Part shown: in pieces, positions 26,916 through 35,489 of the stretch
Layout: the number at the start of each line of letters is the position of its first letter
How positions within the stretch are numbered: the first letter of the stretch is position 1
NCBI RefSeq assembly: GCF_001425785.1
Contig: NZ_LMDI01000045.1
Location: forward strand, 215,725 to 279,724
Reading direction: 5' to 3'
Length of the DNA stretch: 64,000 nt
Source: Rhizobacter sp. Root1221
GTDB lineage: Bacteria; Pseudomonadota; Gammaproteobacteria; Burkholderiales; Burkholderiaceae_C
Position numbers and translations under genes: made by a program
Notes under the pieces: generated by a model
The model's input: the letters and a program-made list of their open reading frames with translations, nothing else
Told to the model about the DNA's origin: nothing
Database searches by the model: none

Positions 26916-29488
26916 CCGACCGAACGCTGACTTCTGCCAGGACATCGCCAGGTGCGGCGCTGGCGCGCGCGCTGCTGTTTGCGGCGCTCGCGAGCGCCTG
27001 CATCTCCCTCGCAGCCGCCGACCGCTGGGTCCCGGCCTTTTCAGCCGCGGCCTCGGCCGTGCGCGCTGCGGGCAGCGACGCGGTGAAACCCGTCGCCGAC
27101 GCGGCGTCCGTCGTGCGCAACGCGGTGACCACCGCACCCAGGCCCGCCGAGGTGGCCGCCTCCGCGGCGCAAGCCGCGATGAAGGCAGCGCTGCCCGCCA
27201 GCGCATCCCCGCCACCCGCCCCACCCTCACCCACCCAGGGGATCGCCGCCCCTCCGGCGACGGCAGCCATCGTCGTGACATGCATGCGCCCGAGCGACGT
27301 GGTGGCCAGCAGTTGCCAACCCGGCCAGCAGCTTTCACTCACCCCCATCGTGCTACCCACGGCCCGCTTCGGCGGGGTCTACAAGCCTCGGCGCCTGGTC
27401 ACCGGCGGCGTCGCGCCCTACCGTTTCGAGGTCGTCGAAGGCAGCAAGCCCGACGGACTCGATTTCACGTCCGACGGCTCGCTCGCCGGGCGGCCCATCG
27501 GCCCGGTCCGCCCCTACACCTTCACCGTGTTGGTCACCGATGCCTCCACTCCCCCGTGGACGGTGCGCCAGGCCTATGCCCTGCGCGTCGACGGCACGCC
27601 CTCGACGCGCGCTGCCCGCGCCACCGCCGCCGCCGCTCCGGCGTCTGCTCCGGCGCCCGCCGCGACCCCCGCGCCCAGCCCGCCGGGGCCGCCGCAGATC
27701 ACGAGCTACATGCTGCTGCAGGAGGACCTCGACGACCTCTTCCTCAAGCCCCCGGCAGCGGACGGCCCCACGGCCGCATCTGAAACGCGGCGACGCGTGC
27801 GTCCCAAGTTGTCGTCGGAGACGGCCCCCTACGCCGAAAAGATGCACACCATGCTCGCGCCGATGCTCAACATCGACTACCCCACGGCCGACCTCTTCGG
27901 CCAGGCGCTCGAGGCACGGCGCTGCGCGTACTACACCACCCTGATCGCCGCGGCCAGCGCCGTCACCGCGGGTGACCTGAACTGCCCACCCGGTCCCAAG
28001 GGCACGCCGGCCGCCGCGAAAGCGCCGTCTGTCCCGGGGCCGGGGCCGGGCACGCTCTACGCCGACCTGCTGCCCGCCGGGGTGAAACGGGACCTGATCG
28101 CGATGGCCGCGTGGCCTCACCTGCTGTCGGACGCCAAGACCCCGCACTGGACCGACAACGGCTGCGGCTGCGCGCCCCCCTACAGCCAAGAGATGACCTA
28201 CGGGTTCTATCCCTTCTGGCAAGCCGGCGGTGAGACCCCGCAGCAACTCCAGTTCAACCTGTTCAACCGGATCGGCTTCCTCGGCGCACAACTCACCGAC
28301 GCCGGCGGCGTCATGACCGCCGGCCCCGTCACCTCGGAGACTTCAAGATTCGTGCGCACCGCCCGGCGCTTCGGCACACGCGTCGACATCGTGATCCACC
28401 GAAGCGACTGGTCGGGCCTCCTGAACGCGAAGGACACCGAAGTCCACATCGATCGGGCCGTGCACGACACGATCGCGTTGGCAGACACCCCGTTGACCGA
28501 CACCACCACTGACCTCAAACGCTATCTGCTCCCCTTCTGGGACGAGCCGCACCACCTGTTCGACGGCATCACCCTCTTCTTCGACAACCCGCCGTCCGAT
28601 GCGGCCGGCAAGGAGCGTTTCCGACTCTTCTACCGGAGCTTCGTGCACAAGCTGATCCTGGAAATGCAGAAGACCGGCCGCACCTACACGCTCAACATCA
28701 TCGCGCCGGACCACATGCTCGGCGAGACCGGCAGCGCCTACGGCTTCGAGCAGTTGATGGACTACATCCGGCTCGCGCAGATGCCGGGCAATCCGCGCGT
28801 GCCGGAGGGCGCCGACCCGGACGACTACATCGGCACCACCGACATCACGGTCACGGTGCTCGCCTGGCTGCACGAACCCACCAGCGGTTCCAAGAAGGAG
28901 TTGCGCGCGCGCATCGACAAGACCGACGTGATCCAGGGCCACCGGCGCGTGGCCTTCCTCAACGCCGTGATGCCCGTGCTCTTTCATTCCGGCGGTGAAC
29001 CGGCTGCGCCCCGCGCGAGCGTCGATCCCGCCCGGCTCGACCTCGACCTCGCCTACTTCAAGTGGCAGTACGGTGGCGTAGGCTTCTGGCCGCTGCCCCG
29101 TGCCGACGCCGGCACCGGCCAAGCCGTGAACGAAACGATCCAGCGGAACTACGGCCTCAAGTCGTCCAGTGCGTTCAAGCGCGTGTGCGAGGTGGTGTGC
29201 CCGCACCGCACGCCGGTGCGACTGCTCTTCATGGCCCTGCTGCTCACCGGCCTGGTGTCCTTCGCGCTGTACGTGTGGGTGTGCGCCGTGCGGCGCCTGG
29301 GCCGCCCCTTCATCGTCTTCCTGTGGCTCGGCGGCCTGGCCACCGTGCTCGTCGGCTTTTCCTTGCTCAGCTGCGACCCGCAGCTCGCCAAGGTGCGCGA
29401 CGGCAACGGTCCGTTGATCGCCTTGCTGGTCGTTGCCGTGGCTGCGGGCATGTACTACAGCTTGAAGCCGCGGGTGGCGCACCCGTGA
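26912..29488 (+). CDS. Membrane-anchored Ig-like / glycoside-hydrolase-like protein of the eCIS operon
   Basis: An 858-residue protein. It starts with a hydrophobic segment (residues ~16-36, signal anchor or signal peptide), then an Ala/Pro-rich linker. A putative Ig-like domain follows at about 150-230 (GGVAPYRFEVVEGSKPDGL ... RPYTFTVLVTDAS), then a second Pro/Ala linker. A large domain at ~290-740 with GFYPFW, FNRIGFLGAQL, FDGITLFFDNPP and YTLNIIAP resembles a GH18-type TIM barrel, but without an intact DxxDxDxE motif. Three C-terminal membrane segments close the protein. It may anchor or release particles at the envelope or act on peptidoglycan or chitin; both are inference. The ATGA overlap with the ATPase ties it to the operon. 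Confidence 0.7.
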   Translation: MTDRTLTSARTSPGAALARALLFAALASACISLAAADRWVPAFSAAASAVRAAGSDAVKPVADAASVVRNAVTTAPRPAEVAASAAQAAMKAALPASASPPPAPPSPTQGIAAPPATAAIVVTCMRPSDVVASSCQPGQQLSLTPIVLPTARFGGVYKPRRLVTGGVAPYRFEVVEGSKPDGLDFTSDGSLAGRPIGPVRPYTFTVLVTDASTPPWTVRQAYALRVDGTPSTRAARATAAAAPASAPAPAATPAPSPPGPPQITSYMLLQEDLDDLFLKPPAADGPTAASETRRRVRPKLSSETAPYAEKMHTMLAPMLNIDYPTADLFGQALEARRCAYYTTLIAAASAVTAGDLNCPPGPKGTPAAAKAPSVPGPGPGTLYADLLPAGVKRDLIAMAAWPHLLSDAKTPHWTDNGCGCAPPYSQEMTYGFYPFWQAGGETPQQLQFNLFNRIGFLGAQLTDAGGVMTAGPVTSETSRFVRTARRFGTRVDIVIHRSDWSGLLNAKDTEVHIDRAVHDTIALADTPLTDTTTDLKRYLLPFWDEPHHLFDGITLFFDNPPSDAAGKERFRLFYRSFVHKLILEMQKTGRTYTLNIIAPDHMLGETGSAYGFEQLMDYIRLAQMPGNPRVPEGADPDDYIGTTDITVTVLAWLHEPTSGSKKELRARIDKTDVIQGHRRVAFLNAVMPVLFHSGGEPAAPRASVDPARLDLDLAYFKWQYGGVGFWPLPRADAGTGQAVNETIQRNYGLKSSSAFKRVCEVVCPHRTPVRLLFMALLLTGLVSFALYVWVCAVRRLGRPFIVFLWLGGLATVLVGFSLLSCDPQLAKVRDGNGPLIALLVVAVAAGMYYSLKPRVAHP

Positions 29489-29527
29489 GCCTGCGAATGG
29501 TCTTCCCCAACTCACGGAGCATCCCTC

Positions 29528-30253
29528 ATGAAAGCCCGCATCTCACGCCCCTCGTCCTCCCCGACCCATCGCGCCAACAACGATGACCGGATTCAACACC
29601 GTGGTGCTGCCCCGGAACGATCGGCCAGTGAACAAGCCGCCACGCAACTCCAGCGGAGCGAACGCATGGTGGCGCAGCAACAGCAGCTCGAATCCGGCTT
29701 CGGATCCACCAGGCAGCGCGAGGCAGTGCCCGAAGACGAACTGCCGCTCCAAGCGAGGTCCGCCGATGTCGCCCAACGCGCGGCCATCGACGAAGAGATG
29801 GTGCAAGGCCGATGGGGTCCGGTTCAGTCCAAGGCCGAACCCAACCAGACCGGCATCACGGGCGAACGGGTGATTCAACGACAGGTCAATTCCGGAATCA
29901 ACGATCCCGGTGCATTGACAACGGTCAACTGGATGCAACTCATGCGCTCCAGTCGCTTCAACAGCTACATCTACAAGACCGCTCCCGCTGTGACGTCAGG
30001 TCAGGGCGCAAGAGGTGACACATACCTGCTCGTCTGGGCAGGTGCCATCGAGTTCACCAACGGCGATGTCGGAGACCTGCACGTCCACATGCACGAAGGC
30101 GTCCTGGACGCGGACGCACTGGCGGGCGGCGGTGCATGGGTCGATGGCGGCGCCGGTGGGCATGGCGGGAACGTGGGTGGCGTAGCACGCATCGAAGCGA
30201 CCTGCGTCTACTGGATCAATGATGCCTACGACTCGAATTGCACCGTCGGCTGA
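29528..30253 (+). CDS. Candidate eCIS cargo protein 1, unknown C-terminal domain
   Basis: A 241-residue protein directly after the injection operon. Residues 1-110 align without gaps with the leader of the next gene (AATQLQxSERMVAQ at 37-50, FG at 58-59, then acidic/Gln-rich DLPLQ-, ADVxQR- and [12 protein letters not shown] blocks). Residues 111-241 differ completely and contain LHVHMHEG and a Gly-rich stretch (GGGAWVDGGAGGHGG), with three late cysteine/aromatic clusters; I recognise no family. The modular design suggests a packaging leader plus payload. A GGAG lies 10 nt ahead of the ATG. Confidence 0.7.
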   Translation: MKARISRPSSSPTHRANNDDRIQHRGAAPERSASEQAATQLQRSERMVAQQQQLESGFGSTRQREAVPEDELPLQARSADVAQRAAIDEEMVQGRWGPVQSKAEPNQTGITGERVIQRQVNSGINDPGALTTVNWMQLMRSSRFNSYIYKTAPAVTSGQGARGDTYLLVWAGAIEFTNGDVGDLHVHMHEGVLDADALAGGGAWVDGGAGGHGGNVGGVARIEATCVYWINDAYDSNCTVG

Positions 30254-30395
30254 GCGTCTCCTGGGGCCCGCATTGCGCATGGCGCTTCGCAGCATTTTCG
30301 GAAGGTGAAACTCCGCATTTTGCCGATGGTGGACGGGCTCGACTCCGTGGAGCATGAGCCGACTTGCAGCTGTATTCCCTTGCGGAACTTCCATC

Positions 30396-31037
30396 ATGAA
30401 CACTCGCACTCGACTCCCCTCGTCCCCTCGCCCAGGTTCTGTCGCCCAGAGTGAGCGGATCCAGCGCCGGCGCGCATCCTTCTCGCCAACGTCGAGTGAA
30501 AGCGCTGCAACCCAGCTGCAGGCCAGCGAACGCATGGTGGCTCAGCGCCATCGGGTCGAAGTCGCCTTCGGACCGGCCGTGCAGCGGCAAGAGGCGCAGG
30601 AGGAAGACCTGCCGCTGCAAGGCAGGTTCGCCGACGTCACCCAACGTGCCCCTGAAGACGAGGAACTCCTGCAAGGCCGCTTCGACCCGGCGCAAGCCAA
30701 GGCGGAACCCAACCAGACCGGCATGCCCGATGCCCTGAAGACGGGCATCGAGTCGCTGTCGGGCATGGACATGTCGTCGGTCCGCGTGCACACCAACTCC
30801 GACAAGCCGGCGCAGCTGAACGCGCTGGCCTACGCCCAGGGCAACGACATCCACCTGGCCGCCGGCCAGGAGCAGCACCTGCCGCACGAGGCCTGGCATG
30901 TGGTGCAGCAACGCGAGGGGCGTGTCCAGCCCACGATGCAGATGCAGGGGGTGAGCGTGAACGACGACCCCGGTCTCGAGAACGAAGCCGACGTGATGGG
31001 CGCCCGCGCGCTCAACGACGGCAGCACGGCGGCGTAG
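30396..31037 (+). CDS. DUF4157 (eCIS core domain) cargo protein with HExxH
   Basis: A 213-residue protein with the DUF4157 domain at about 108-205. Visible features are [40 protein letters not shown], the zinc-protease-like HEAWH at 164-168 and [15 protein letters not shown]4157 is strongly linked to extracellular injection systems and often forms the N-terminal part of toxins; here nothing follows it. The 110-residue leader is shared with the preceding gene. I chose the ATG at 30396 because it aligns with that gene's start. The next gene begins 7 bp downstream. Confidence 0.88.
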   Translation: MNTRTRLPSSPRPGSVAQSERIQRRRASFSPTSSESAATQLQASERMVAQRHRVEVAFGPAVQRQEAQEEDLPLQGRFADVTQRAPEDEELLQGRFDPAQAKAEPNQTGMPDALKTGIESLSGMDMSSVRVHTNSDKPAQLNALAYAQGNDIHLAAGQEQHLPHEAWHVVQQREGRVQPTMQMQGVSVNDDPGLENEADVMGARALNDGSTAA

Positions 31038-31044
31038 CGGATCG

Positions 31045-32478
31045 ATGACAACCGCAGGCAATCGCGCGCCGCCCAGGGTGGCCGTTGCCCACGCCACCAG
31101 CGCCCGCGCGCTGGTGGCGTGGGCATTGACACTGGCATTGCCGCTGGGGGTCTTCAGCGCGCTGTCCACGCGCCTGTCGCACGACGCGGCCATGTTGCTG
31201 GCATTGATGGTGGGCGCAGCCATCCACTGGGTCTTCCGCGTGGTGCCCGATTTTGTCATCGGCCTGCTGCTGCTGTGGCTGTGCGTGCTCCTCGGCCTGG
31301 CCCCGGCGGGACTGGCCTTCAGCGGCTTCACATCGCCCGTGTTCCTGCTGGTGCTGGGTGTGTTTCTCCTGTCGGCCCTGCTGACCGAATCGCCCTGGAT
31401 GGCGCACTGGTCCGACCTGCTGTTGCGGTACACCCAGGGCAACACCACGGCGCGCCTCGGTGCAGTGGTGCTCACCGCCATCATCCTCACGCTCGTATTG
31501 CCCTCTCCGCTGGGCCGGTCGGCGCTGCTGGCCCCGCTGCTGCAGCCCTTGGCCGGCGCCCGCAACCCGCGCTTCCAGACCGCGGTGGTGTTCGCGATGG
31601 CACAGGGCAACACCCTGTGGTCCACCGCGTTCCTCACCGGCAACCCGCTCAACTTCGTGCTGCTGGGGATGCTGGATGTCCAGGCGCAACAGCGCTTCCA
31701 GTGGCTGTCGTGGTTGGCCGCCGCCGCGGCCTTCGCGCTGGTGGTGGCGTTGGGCCTGGCGGTGCTGCTGGCCTGCCTCCTGTACCGCTCGGGCCCCAAG
31801 GTGCCACCCGGCGGCCAGCAGCCGGCCATGCTGGCGCCGCTGCCCCCGCGTGAACGACAGGACGCCGCCGTGCCGGTGCTGTACGCCCTGCTGTTCCTGG
31901 TGGTGCTCACCCGCCCGTATCACCAGATCGAGCTTCACCTCGCGGTGGGGGCGCTTGCCCTGATGGGCCACTACCTGGCGCCGATGTCGCTGCAGGCGCT
32001 GCGAATGCGGCTCGACTGGCCCACCCTCCTCTTCATCGCCACACTGGCCGCCTGGCAGCCGATGCTGCACCACACCGGCATCGACAGCTGGCTCGCGAGC
32101 TACCTGCCCCTGCTGGCACGGCTGGCCCACACGTCCGTGGTGGTCAACGTGATCGGCGTTTCGGTGATGGTGGGCCTCGTGCGCCTCGTCATGCCGGGTG
32201 CGCCCGCGTTCATCGTGCTGGCGAGCAGCCTGTTGCCATTGGCCCCTGCCCTCGGGCTTTCGCCGTGGGCACTGGGTTTCGTGCTGCTCAGCGCGTCAGA
32301 AGGTTTCGTGCTGGCGCACCAGCATGGCGTGCTGAGCCACCTGCTGTCCGAAGCGCAGTCGCTCGGCATGTCGCTCGACCAGCGCCGGCTGTTGCTCGCC
32401 AACTTCGGTGCCTGGGTGCTGCGGGTGCTGGCACTCGCGCTCTCCATTCCGTGGTGGCAGCGCCTTTCCCTGGTCTGA
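31045..32478 (+). CDS. DASS/SLC13-family anion transporter
   Basis: A 477-residue inner-membrane protein with about 11-12 hydrophobic segments. The conserved DASS motifs are present as [12 protein letters not shown] in the first half, TGNPLNF and [10 protein letters not shown] in the second. The family moves di- and tricarboxylates, sulfate or related anions, usually with Na+. It follows the DUF4157 gene by 7 bp and precedes a periplasmic binding-like protein by 22 bp, starting a four-gene signalling/transport module inside the cargo island. Confidence 0.8.
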   Translation: MTTAGNRAPPRVAVAHATSARALVAWALTLALPLGVFSALSTRLSHDAAMLLALMVGAAIHWVFRVVPDFVIGLLLLWLCVLLGLAPAGLAFSGFTSPVFLLVLGVFLLSALLTESPWMAHWSDLLLRYTQGNTTARLGAVVLTAIILTLVLPSPLGRSALLAPLLQPLAGARNPRFQTAVVFAMAQGNTLWSTAFLTGNPLNFVLLGMLDVQAQQRFQWLSWLAAAAAFALVVALGLAVLLACLLYRSGPKVPPGGQQPAMLAPLPPRERQDAAVPVLYALLFLVVLTRPYHQIELHLAVGALALMGHYLAPMSLQALRMRLDWPTLLFIATLAAWQPMLHHTGIDSWLASYLPLLARLAHTSVVVNVIGVSVMVGLVRLVMPGAPAFIVLASSLLPLAPALGLSPWALGFVLLSASEGFVLAHQHGVLSHLLSEAQSLGMSLDQRRLLLANFGAWVLRVLALALSIPWWQRLSLV

Positions 32479-32500
32479 CAACAGCAAAGGCCACACCACG

Positions 32501-33691
32501 ATGAAAACCTCATGGATCCGCATTGCACAGGCCGTCCTGATGACGCTCGTGCTGCTGCTGGTGGGCCAGCAGATCTACCAACACCAGCGCGCCGCCCGCA
32601 AGGTGCTGGTGATCCACTCATACAACACCGACCTGCCCTGGGTGGGCGACGTGAACCAGGGCATCGACCGTGCGCTCGCCGGCGCCCGTGGCGTGCAGGT
32701 GCGCAGGCACTACATGAACCTGCTCAACCACCCCGACTGCCACTACTTCCACCTGGCCGCCGAGGACGCACGCCTGGCCATCGACGACTGGAAGCCGGAT
32801 GCGGTCATCCTGATCGACGACCTCGCCCAAGCGCTGGTGGGATTCCCCAACCTGCGCTGGAAACCGGATGCCAGGGTGCAGGAGGTGCGAAAGGGACTCG
32901 TCGCCCAGTTGACCGACCAACGCTGCCCCGAACAAGGCGCCGCCTTCTTCGGACTGGACAAGCTCCGGCCGCCCGACCAACCGCGCCCCATCTTCTTCGC
33001 CGGGGTCAACGGTGACGTCGACCGCTACGGCTACCCCCTCGCCGTCGAGGTGAGCGGGATCTTCGAACACAAGAACTACGCGGCACTGGCCGAGACGCTC
33101 AACGTGGTCAACGCGGCGTCCCCCCACAAGGCGACGGCCGTGCAGCTGCTCAACGACAACTCCACGAGCGCACTCGCGGAGAATGCCTTCTACAGCGCCG
33201 CTGCCTGGAAACCATTGGAGTGGCTGGCCCCCCGCAACGTGCAGACATTCGCCCAATGGCAGGCGGTGGTGCAGGCCGCTTCGGGGCGAGGCGCCATGCT
33301 GCTGACCGCCAACTACCAGAACCTGCAGGACGCACGCGGCCGGCTGGTGCCACCCCAGGACGTGATCGCCTGGACCGAGGAGCACAGCCGCTACCCGGTG
33401 CTCGGCGCCGGCACCAACTACGTGGCGGATGGCGGCCTGATGACCGTGGCCATCTCGGGCAGCGAACAAGGCGAGGTGGTGATGCGCATGGCATTGCATT
33501 ACCTGGCCACGGGCCAGATGCAGCCCACGCGCACCGCACAGCAGTTCCTCGTGGGGATGAACCCCGCGCTGGTGCGCAAGCGGGGATTGCAGTTGCCTGC
33601 CGTCTATGAGGCATTCGCGCGCGAGCTGGGCCGCTTCATGGAGGTATCAGAGCACGTCTACCGTGATGCCGCCAGCGGAGCCAAGCCATGA
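32501..33691 (+). CDS. Membrane-anchored ABC-type substrate-binding-like protein
   Basis: A 396-residue protein with an uncleaved-looking N-terminal hydrophobic segment (residues ~10-25) and a type I periplasmic binding fold of the TrpX/PF04392 type. It begins KVLVIHSYNTDLPWV and contains FFAGVNGDVDRYGYP, the hinge of the second lobe. No permease or ATPase of an ABC importer lies nearby, so it may serve as a sensor or as a feeder for the adjacent transporter or channel. It overlaps the HAD gene by 4 nt. Confidence 0.75.
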   Translation: MKTSWIRIAQAVLMTLVLLLVGQQIYQHQRAARKVLVIHSYNTDLPWVGDVNQGIDRALAGARGVQVRRHYMNLLNHPDCHYFHLAAEDARLAIDDWKPDAVILIDDLAQALVGFPNLRWKPDARVQEVRKGLVAQLTDQRCPEQGAAFFGLDKLRPPDQPRPIFFAGVNGDVDRYGYPLAVEVSGIFEHKNYAALAETLNVVNAASPHKATAVQLLNDNSTSALAENAFYSAAAWKPLEWLAPRNVQTFAQWQAVVQAASGRGAMLLTANYQNLQDARGRLVPPQDVIAWTEEHSRYPVLGAGTNYVADGGLMTVAISGSEQGEVVMRMALHYLATGQMQPTRTAQQFLVGMNPALVRKRGLQLPAVYEAFARELGRFMEVSEHVYRDAASGAKP

Positions 33692-34359
33692 GCACCAACC
33701 GCTTGTGCGCCGTGCTGTTCGACTTCGATGGTGTGCTCATCAACAGCATGAACGTCATGCGACTCGCATTCGAGGCGTCCCACCGCGACGTGTACGGCGA
33801 GCAGGGTTGCGATTTCGATCAGCTGTTCACCGTGTACCGCCGCCATCTGGGCAAAGGTTTCCCCGAGATCATGCGGGCCCTGGGCTTGTCAGTGGCCTTG
33901 CACCCTCACTTCAAGGAACACAGCCGCTACCTCACGCGCTACGTCCATCTTTACGGCGGCGTGACCACCCTGCTCGACAGCCTGAGCAGCACGGGCTGGA
34001 CGATGGGCATCGCCACGGGCAAGGACCACGCCCGCACGTGCGAGCTGCTCGATCACCTGCAGCTGCGCCACCACTTTCGGGTGGTGCTCGGCTGCGACAG
34101 CGTGGCGAGCCCCAAGCCCGCGCCCGACATGGTCGAGGCCTTCGTGGCGCAGACGGGCGCGGTGCTGGAGCAGCTGGTCTTGGTGGGTGATGCACCTGCC
34201 GACCTGGAGTGCGCCCGCCGTGCCCGGTGCCGAAGCGTGGCGGCGCTATGGGGCTTCACCTCCGCGCAGGAGCTTCGGAACGAGCAGCCCGAGTTCATGG
34301 CCGAATCGCCAGCCCAGTTGCTCGCCTGGCTGCAACAGCATCGGGAGGAGACCGCATGA
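33688..34359 (+). CDS. HAD-superfamily phosphatase (Gph/CbbY-like)
   Basis: A 223-residue haloacid-dehalogenase hydrolase. Motif I is DFDGVL with Asp12 and Asp14, motif II/III is GIATGKDHA, and motif IV is GDAPADLECARRA. An alpha-helical cap lies between motifs I and II, as in phosphoglycolate phosphatases. It is cytosolic and dephosphorylates a small metabolite. ATGA overlaps join it to the binding protein before and the channel after. Its link to those membrane proteins is unclear. Confidence 0.88.
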   Translation: MSTNRLCAVLFDFDGVLINSMNVMRLAFEASHRDVYGEQGCDFDQLFTVYRRHLGKGFPEIMRALGLSVALHPHFKEHSRYLTRYVHLYGGVTTLLDSLSSTGWTMGIATGKDHARTCELLDHLQLRHHFRVVLGCDSVASPKPAPDMVEAFVAQTGAVLEQLVLVGDAPADLECARRARCRSVAALWGFTSAQELRNEQPEFMAESPAQLLAWLQQHREETA

Positions 34360-35462
34360 TCCGCTGGTGGTGGTGCATCTGCCTGTTGTTCGCCTGCCTG
34401 CAACCGGTGGGCGCGGCGCCCGCCTTCTGCCCGCAGGACCTGCCCGCGATGGCGCGGTCTTCGCCGCTGAAGGTCGGCATCAAGTACGCCCCGCCGTTCG
34501 TGCTGAGCGATGACAAACAAGGGTGGAAGGGGCTGGCCATCGATCTGTGGGAAACGATGTCGGTGTGCCTGGGCACGCGACACGAGTACATCGAGTTCAC
34601 CAGCACCGACGAGCTGCTGCGCGCCGTCGAGACTCAACAGATCGACGTGGCGCTGGGCGCGATCAGCATCACCAACCAGCGCGAGCGCCAGCTCGACTTC
34701 AGCCACCCCTTCCACAACGGGTCGCTCGGCGTGATCGTGCGCGACGTGACCCAGACCCGCGGTTTCATCGACGTGCTGGCCGGCTTCCTCCGGACCGACG
34801 TGGTGCTGGTGGTGGTGGGCCTCATCTTCGCCACGATCGTGATCGCCTACACCTACTGGCGTGTCGAAGGCCAGGCCGGTGGCGGCCTGTTCCGCAAGGG
34901 ACCCGCACGCGGCTTCTACAACGCCACGTTGTGGGCCATCCAGCTCGTGTTCTCCGGGCGGGGGGACCCCTTCGAGATCAACCACCGTGCGGCCCAGCTG
35001 TTCGTGCTGTTCCTCACCTTCTTCGGCGTGACCATCGTGTCGGGCATCACCGCCATCATCACCTCGTCGCTCACCCTGCAGGGCATCGAGCGGCGCATCC
35101 ACAACGTCGGCGACCTGAAGAACCAGCACCTGGCCGTCATGATCACCGGGCAGGCTGGCGAGTGGGCGGCCACCGAACGGCTCTACGCCGTGCAGCTGCG
35201 CTCCTGGCCCGAAGTGCAGCGACAGTTCGACGAACGGAGCATCGACGCCTTCGTGCACGACCGCGACATCCTCCAGTTCCTGGTGAGGGACGGCTACCTG
35301 AAGAACGTGCGCGTGGAACCGATCACCCTGCGCCCGAGCGCCTACGGCATCGCCGTCGAGATTGGAAGCTCCCTTCGCAAGCCGATCGACCGCACCCTGC
35401 TGGCCATCCAGGAGGACCGCGTGTGGTCGGTGCTGACGAACAAGTACCTCGGGAGCCCGTGA
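34356..35462 (+). CDS. Prokaryotic glutamate-receptor-like ion channel (GluR0-type)
   Basis: A 368-residue protein with a signal peptide (1-21) and a solute-binding domain (SBP_bac_3 type) split by a pore module. Lobe 1 spans ~36-135, with LKVGIKYAPPFV and ITNQRERQLDFSHPF, the ligand-carboxylate-binding region. M1 is ~148-167, a re-entrant pore loop is ~187-205 (WAIQLVFSGRGDP) and M3 is ~212-240 (GITAIITSSLTLQ, the bacterial counterpart of the iGluR SYTANL gate). Lobe 2 runs to the C-terminus. The filter reads SGRGD rather than the K+ signature TVGYGD, so ion selectivity is open. It should form a ligand-gated tetramer with its binding domain in the periplasm. Confidence 0.85.
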   Translation: MIRWWWCICLLFACLQPVGAAPAFCPQDLPAMARSSPLKVGIKYAPPFVLSDDKQGWKGLAIDLWETMSVCLGTRHEYIEFTSTDELLRAVETQQIDVALGAISITNQRERQLDFSHPFHNGSLGVIVRDVTQTRGFIDVLAGFLRTDVVLVVVGLIFATIVIAYTYWRVEGQAGGGLFRKGPARGFYNATLWAIQLVFSGRGDPFEINHRAAQLFVLFLTFFGVTIVSGITAIITSSLTLQGIERRIHNVGDLKNQHLAVMITGQAGEWAATERLYAVQLRSWPEVQRQFDERSIDAFVHDRDILQFLVRDGYLKNVRVEPITLRPSAYGIAVEIGSSLRKPIDRTLLAIQEDRVWSVLTNKYLGSP

Positions 35463-35489
35463 GGAAACCAGCGACGAAAGGCCAAGGCA

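Noticed and set aside
7215..29488. Type VI secretion system
   Set aside because: VgrG-like, PAAR, gp25 and tube genes are shared, but there are no TssB/C pair, TssJLM membrane complex or ClpV; the cap, LysM protein, Pvc11/12, tape measure and Pvc15-type ATPase define an eCIS.
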